Assembly: GCA_017998755.1 (NCBI GenBank)
Contig: JAGOCL010000101.1
Coordinates: forward strand, 1-8,252
Length of the DNA stretch: 8,252 bases
Direction: 5' to 3'
Source: Spirochaetota bacterium
Lineage (GTDB): Bacteria; Spirochaetota; GWE2-31-10; MWDO01
Under the pieces are notes generated by a model. The model worked only from the letters and a program-made list of their open reading frames with translations. It was not told the DNA's origin and searched no databases. Shown here in pieces: positions 6,925 to 8,252 of the stretch. Position numbers and translations under genes: made by a program. Position 1 is the first letter of the stretch, and every line of letters starts with the position of its first letter.

Positions 6925-7500
6925 ATGAAGAGTATTAAAGGGACCAAAACCGAGAAAAACATTTTGACGGCTTTTATCGGCGAATCTCAAGCGCGAAATA
7001 AATATTCATATTTCGCTTCAAAAGCAAAACAGGAAGGATACGAACAAATTTCCGCCATTTTTTTGGAAACCGCCGACAATGAAAAAGAGCACGCAAAGAG
7101 ATTATTCAAATTGTTAGAGGGGGGCGACGTAGAAATTACAGCAACCTTTCCGACGGATACTATTTCCGATACTGTAACCAATCTTACGAAAGCGGCGCAA
7201 GGCGAAAATTACGAAAATACGACTATGTATCCGAATTTTTCTAAAATTGCCGCGGAAGAGGGATTCGCTGAAATATCGGCGATATTCAGAGCGATTGCGA
7301 CTGCTGAAATTTACCACGAAAAGAGATTTAGCGCGTTAATTGACAATATCAAAAACGGAACAGTTTTTAAAAAAGAGACTAAAGTTAAATGGAGATGTCG
7401 AAATTGCGGATTTGTCCACGAAGGAACCGAGCCGCCCGAAATTTGCCCGGCTTGCGCTCATCCAAAAAGTTACTTTGAGATAATGAATTCTAATTACTAA
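6925..7500 (+). CDS. rbr: Rubrerythrin (non-haem di-iron peroxidase with C-terminal rubredoxin domain)
   Basis: Rubrerythrin reduces hydrogen peroxide to water in the cytoplasm of anaerobes, taking electrons through its rubredoxin iron centre. The 191-residue length is the classical size. The ferritin-like four-helix domain (about 1-145) carries the expected ligands: Glu20 in IGES, Glu53 and His56 in NEKEH, Glu94 and Glu97 in GENYE, and Glu128 with His131 in AEIYHEKRF. The rubredoxin-type Fe(Cys)4 site is complete, with Cys158 and Cys161 in WRCRNCG and Cys174 and Cys177 in CPAC. The order, ferritin-like first and rubredoxin last, is that of standard rubrerythrin rather than reverse rubrerythrin. 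The start has an excellent Shine-Dalgarno. It lies between two genes for exported proteins, 31 bases after one and 13 bases before the next, and is probably in one operon with them. Confidence 0.96.
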   Translation: MKSIKGTKTEKNILTAFIGESQARNKYSYFASKAKQEGYEQISAIFLETADNEKEHAKRLFKLLEGGDVEITATFPTDTISDTVTNLTKAAQGENYENTTMYPNFSKIAAEEGFAEISAIFRAIATAEIYHEKRFSALIDNIKNGTVFKKETKVKWRCRNCGFVHEGTEPPEICPACAHPKSYFEIMNSNY

Positions 7501-7502
7501 AA

Positions 7503-7506
7503 GAGG
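7503..7506 (+). promoter_or_regulatory. Ribosome-binding site that fixes the TTG start of the lipase-like gene
   Basis: GAGG at 7503-7506, just after the rubrerythrin stop, is followed by seven bases and TTG at 7514. No ATG in this frame occurs before the signal peptide, so this site decides the start. Confidence 0.65.
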
Positions 7507-7513
7507 CGGCGGA

Positions 7514-8252
7514 TTGAATAAAAACTTAATTTTCCTTTTTTTTATTATATTCTTGACAATTGCGCTTTTTTCAAACGAAAGCAAACAACTCGGCGCATAT
7601 CCTTTCATATACATACCGGGAATGTTTGACAACGGGGATCTACTAAATAAAGATAATCAGCTGGTCGTTACGCTGAATAACGAAGGCGGTTTTTATTTCA
7701 ATAATTATTTTTCAGTCGATTCCTCCGAAACGCGGCGTTACGGCGAATATAAAATCGATTGTTCGTCGAATATCGTCGATTCAAAATATTGCAGATTATC
7801 GGTCGCGAATCTTATCGGGCCGACTAGAACTAATATATCTCTTGATCTGATGAGCGACCGCCTTTTCGCTTTTATACAAGGACGTTCTCCTAAGTTTAGG
7901 TCATACAAATCGCTAATCAATCATAAAGGTAACGATTACGGCGGATTTGTAGAGATAGACGGACAAAAAATCTATTTTAAAGGGCTTGTCGAAGAAATCT
8001 GGGCTAAATACGGCGAAAAAGTTTATTACGTCGTTAAAAATAGACGCGCCGAAGTCGTTTTAGAGCCAAAAAAAGACGCGGCGTTTTACCTAAATAAAGA
8101 TTATTATTTTCAGGACTATAAAGAGATCAAGTTTAACGTCGTCGCTCATTCAAGCGGCGGGCTTGCGATCCGAAAATATCTCGACTTATGCGAAGACAAT
8201 AAAGCGCCTAATCATATAAATAGCATAATTAATCTTAGTATTCCTCAAAAAG
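7514..8252 (+). CDS. Exported alpha/beta-hydrolase of lipase type, C-terminus beyond window
   Basis: The reading frame stays open from TTG 7514 to the window end, giving 246 residues. A signal peptide (Lys3, hydrophobic 5-19) comes first, then YIPGMFDNG at 33-41, which resembles the oxyanion-hole strand of lipases. The nucleophile elbow is NVVAHSSGGLAIRKYL at 208-223, with Ser213 in the A-H-S-x-G form of GxSxG. After it, INSIINLSIPQK at 235-246 fits the next beta strand of lipases, where family members read T-x-x-x-P. The catalytic Asp and His would lie past the window. The roughly 170 residues between the two motifs exceed the usual 70-80, so a large insertion or lid is present. The first in-frame ATG (Met37) lies inside the oxyanion motif and would delete the signal peptide, so TTG is preferred. 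The substrate, lipid or other ester, is unknown. Confidence 0.8.
   Translation, partial: MNKNLIFLFFIIFLTIALFSNESKQLGAYPFIYIPGMFDNGDLLNKDNQLVVTLNNEGGFYFNNYFSVDSSETRRYGEYKIDCSSNIVDSKYCRLSVANLIGPTRTNISLDLMSDRLFAFIQGRSPKFRSYKSLINHKGNDYGGFVEIDGQKIYFKGLVEEIWAKYGEKVYYVVKNRRAEVVLEPKKDAAFYLNKDYYFQDYKEIKFNVVAHSSGGLAIRKYLDLCEDNKAPNHINSIINLSIPQK

Noticed and set aside
7336..7632. Minus-strand open frame of 98 codons across the rubrerythrin/lipase junction
   Set aside because: It overlaps two well-supported plus-strand genes and has no family resemblance or start signal.
1..8252. A CRISPR array, tRNA or rRNA gene, insertion sequence, phage gene, toxin-antitoxin or defence cassette
   Set aside because: I looked for regularly spaced repeats, cloverleaf-like sequences, transposase motifs and small paired genes on both strands and saw none. 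The window looks like ordinary chromosomal sequence.

Overview
This is an AT-rich bacterial chromosomal window carrying seven protein genes, two of which (one at each end) run off the edge or are cut by it. Many products have exported N-termini: signal peptides on the HEAT-like, kelch, DUF3108-like and lipase-like proteins, and a membrane anchor on the HtrA protease. Together with HtrA and a DUF3108-like protein this suggests a Gram-negative-type cell with a periplasm. The rubrerythrin points to an anaerobe or microaerophile. The base composition is low in GC, yet CpG is frequent inside genes. I cannot name the phylum. A spirochaete, an Elusimicrobia-like lineage or another uncultured low-GC group would all fit.

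Layout. From 1 to 558 on the minus strand lies the N-terminal half of fabH (3-oxoacyl-ACP synthase III). A 218-base divergent intergenic region follows, with a convincing sigma-70-type promoter in each direction. A secreted, helical HEAT-repeat-like protein of unknown function (777-2117, +) then meets, tail to tail and with a four-base overlap, a beta-CASP metallo-beta-lactamase ribonuclease (2114-3733, -). A second divergent region (3734-3862) separates this nuclease from a secreted six-bladed kelch-type propeller protein (3863-4861, +). That gene converges with a membrane-anchored HtrA/Deg serine protease (4878-6074, -). A third divergent region (6075-6227) leads to a plus-strand run: a DUF3108-like exported protein (6228-6893), rubrerythrin (6925-7500), and an exported alpha/beta-hydrolase of lipase type starting at TTG 7514 and cut by the window end.

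How they fit together. The plus-strand genes after 6228 are spaced by 31 and 13 bases and are probably one operon. Rubrerythrin would detoxify peroxide in the cytoplasm, while its flanking products are exported. HtrA, divergently transcribed beside this cluster, would handle misfolded envelope proteins. FabH and the beta-CASP nuclease are core housekeeping functions. I see no mobile element, RNA gene, CRISPR array or defence cassette, and nothing that amounts to a new multi-gene system. The more unusual points are the large insertion in the lipase-like protein, the palindromic -35 element apparently shared by two divergent promoters, two exported-protein genes without a Shine-Dalgarno sequence, and a possible inter-blade cysteine pair in the kelch protein.
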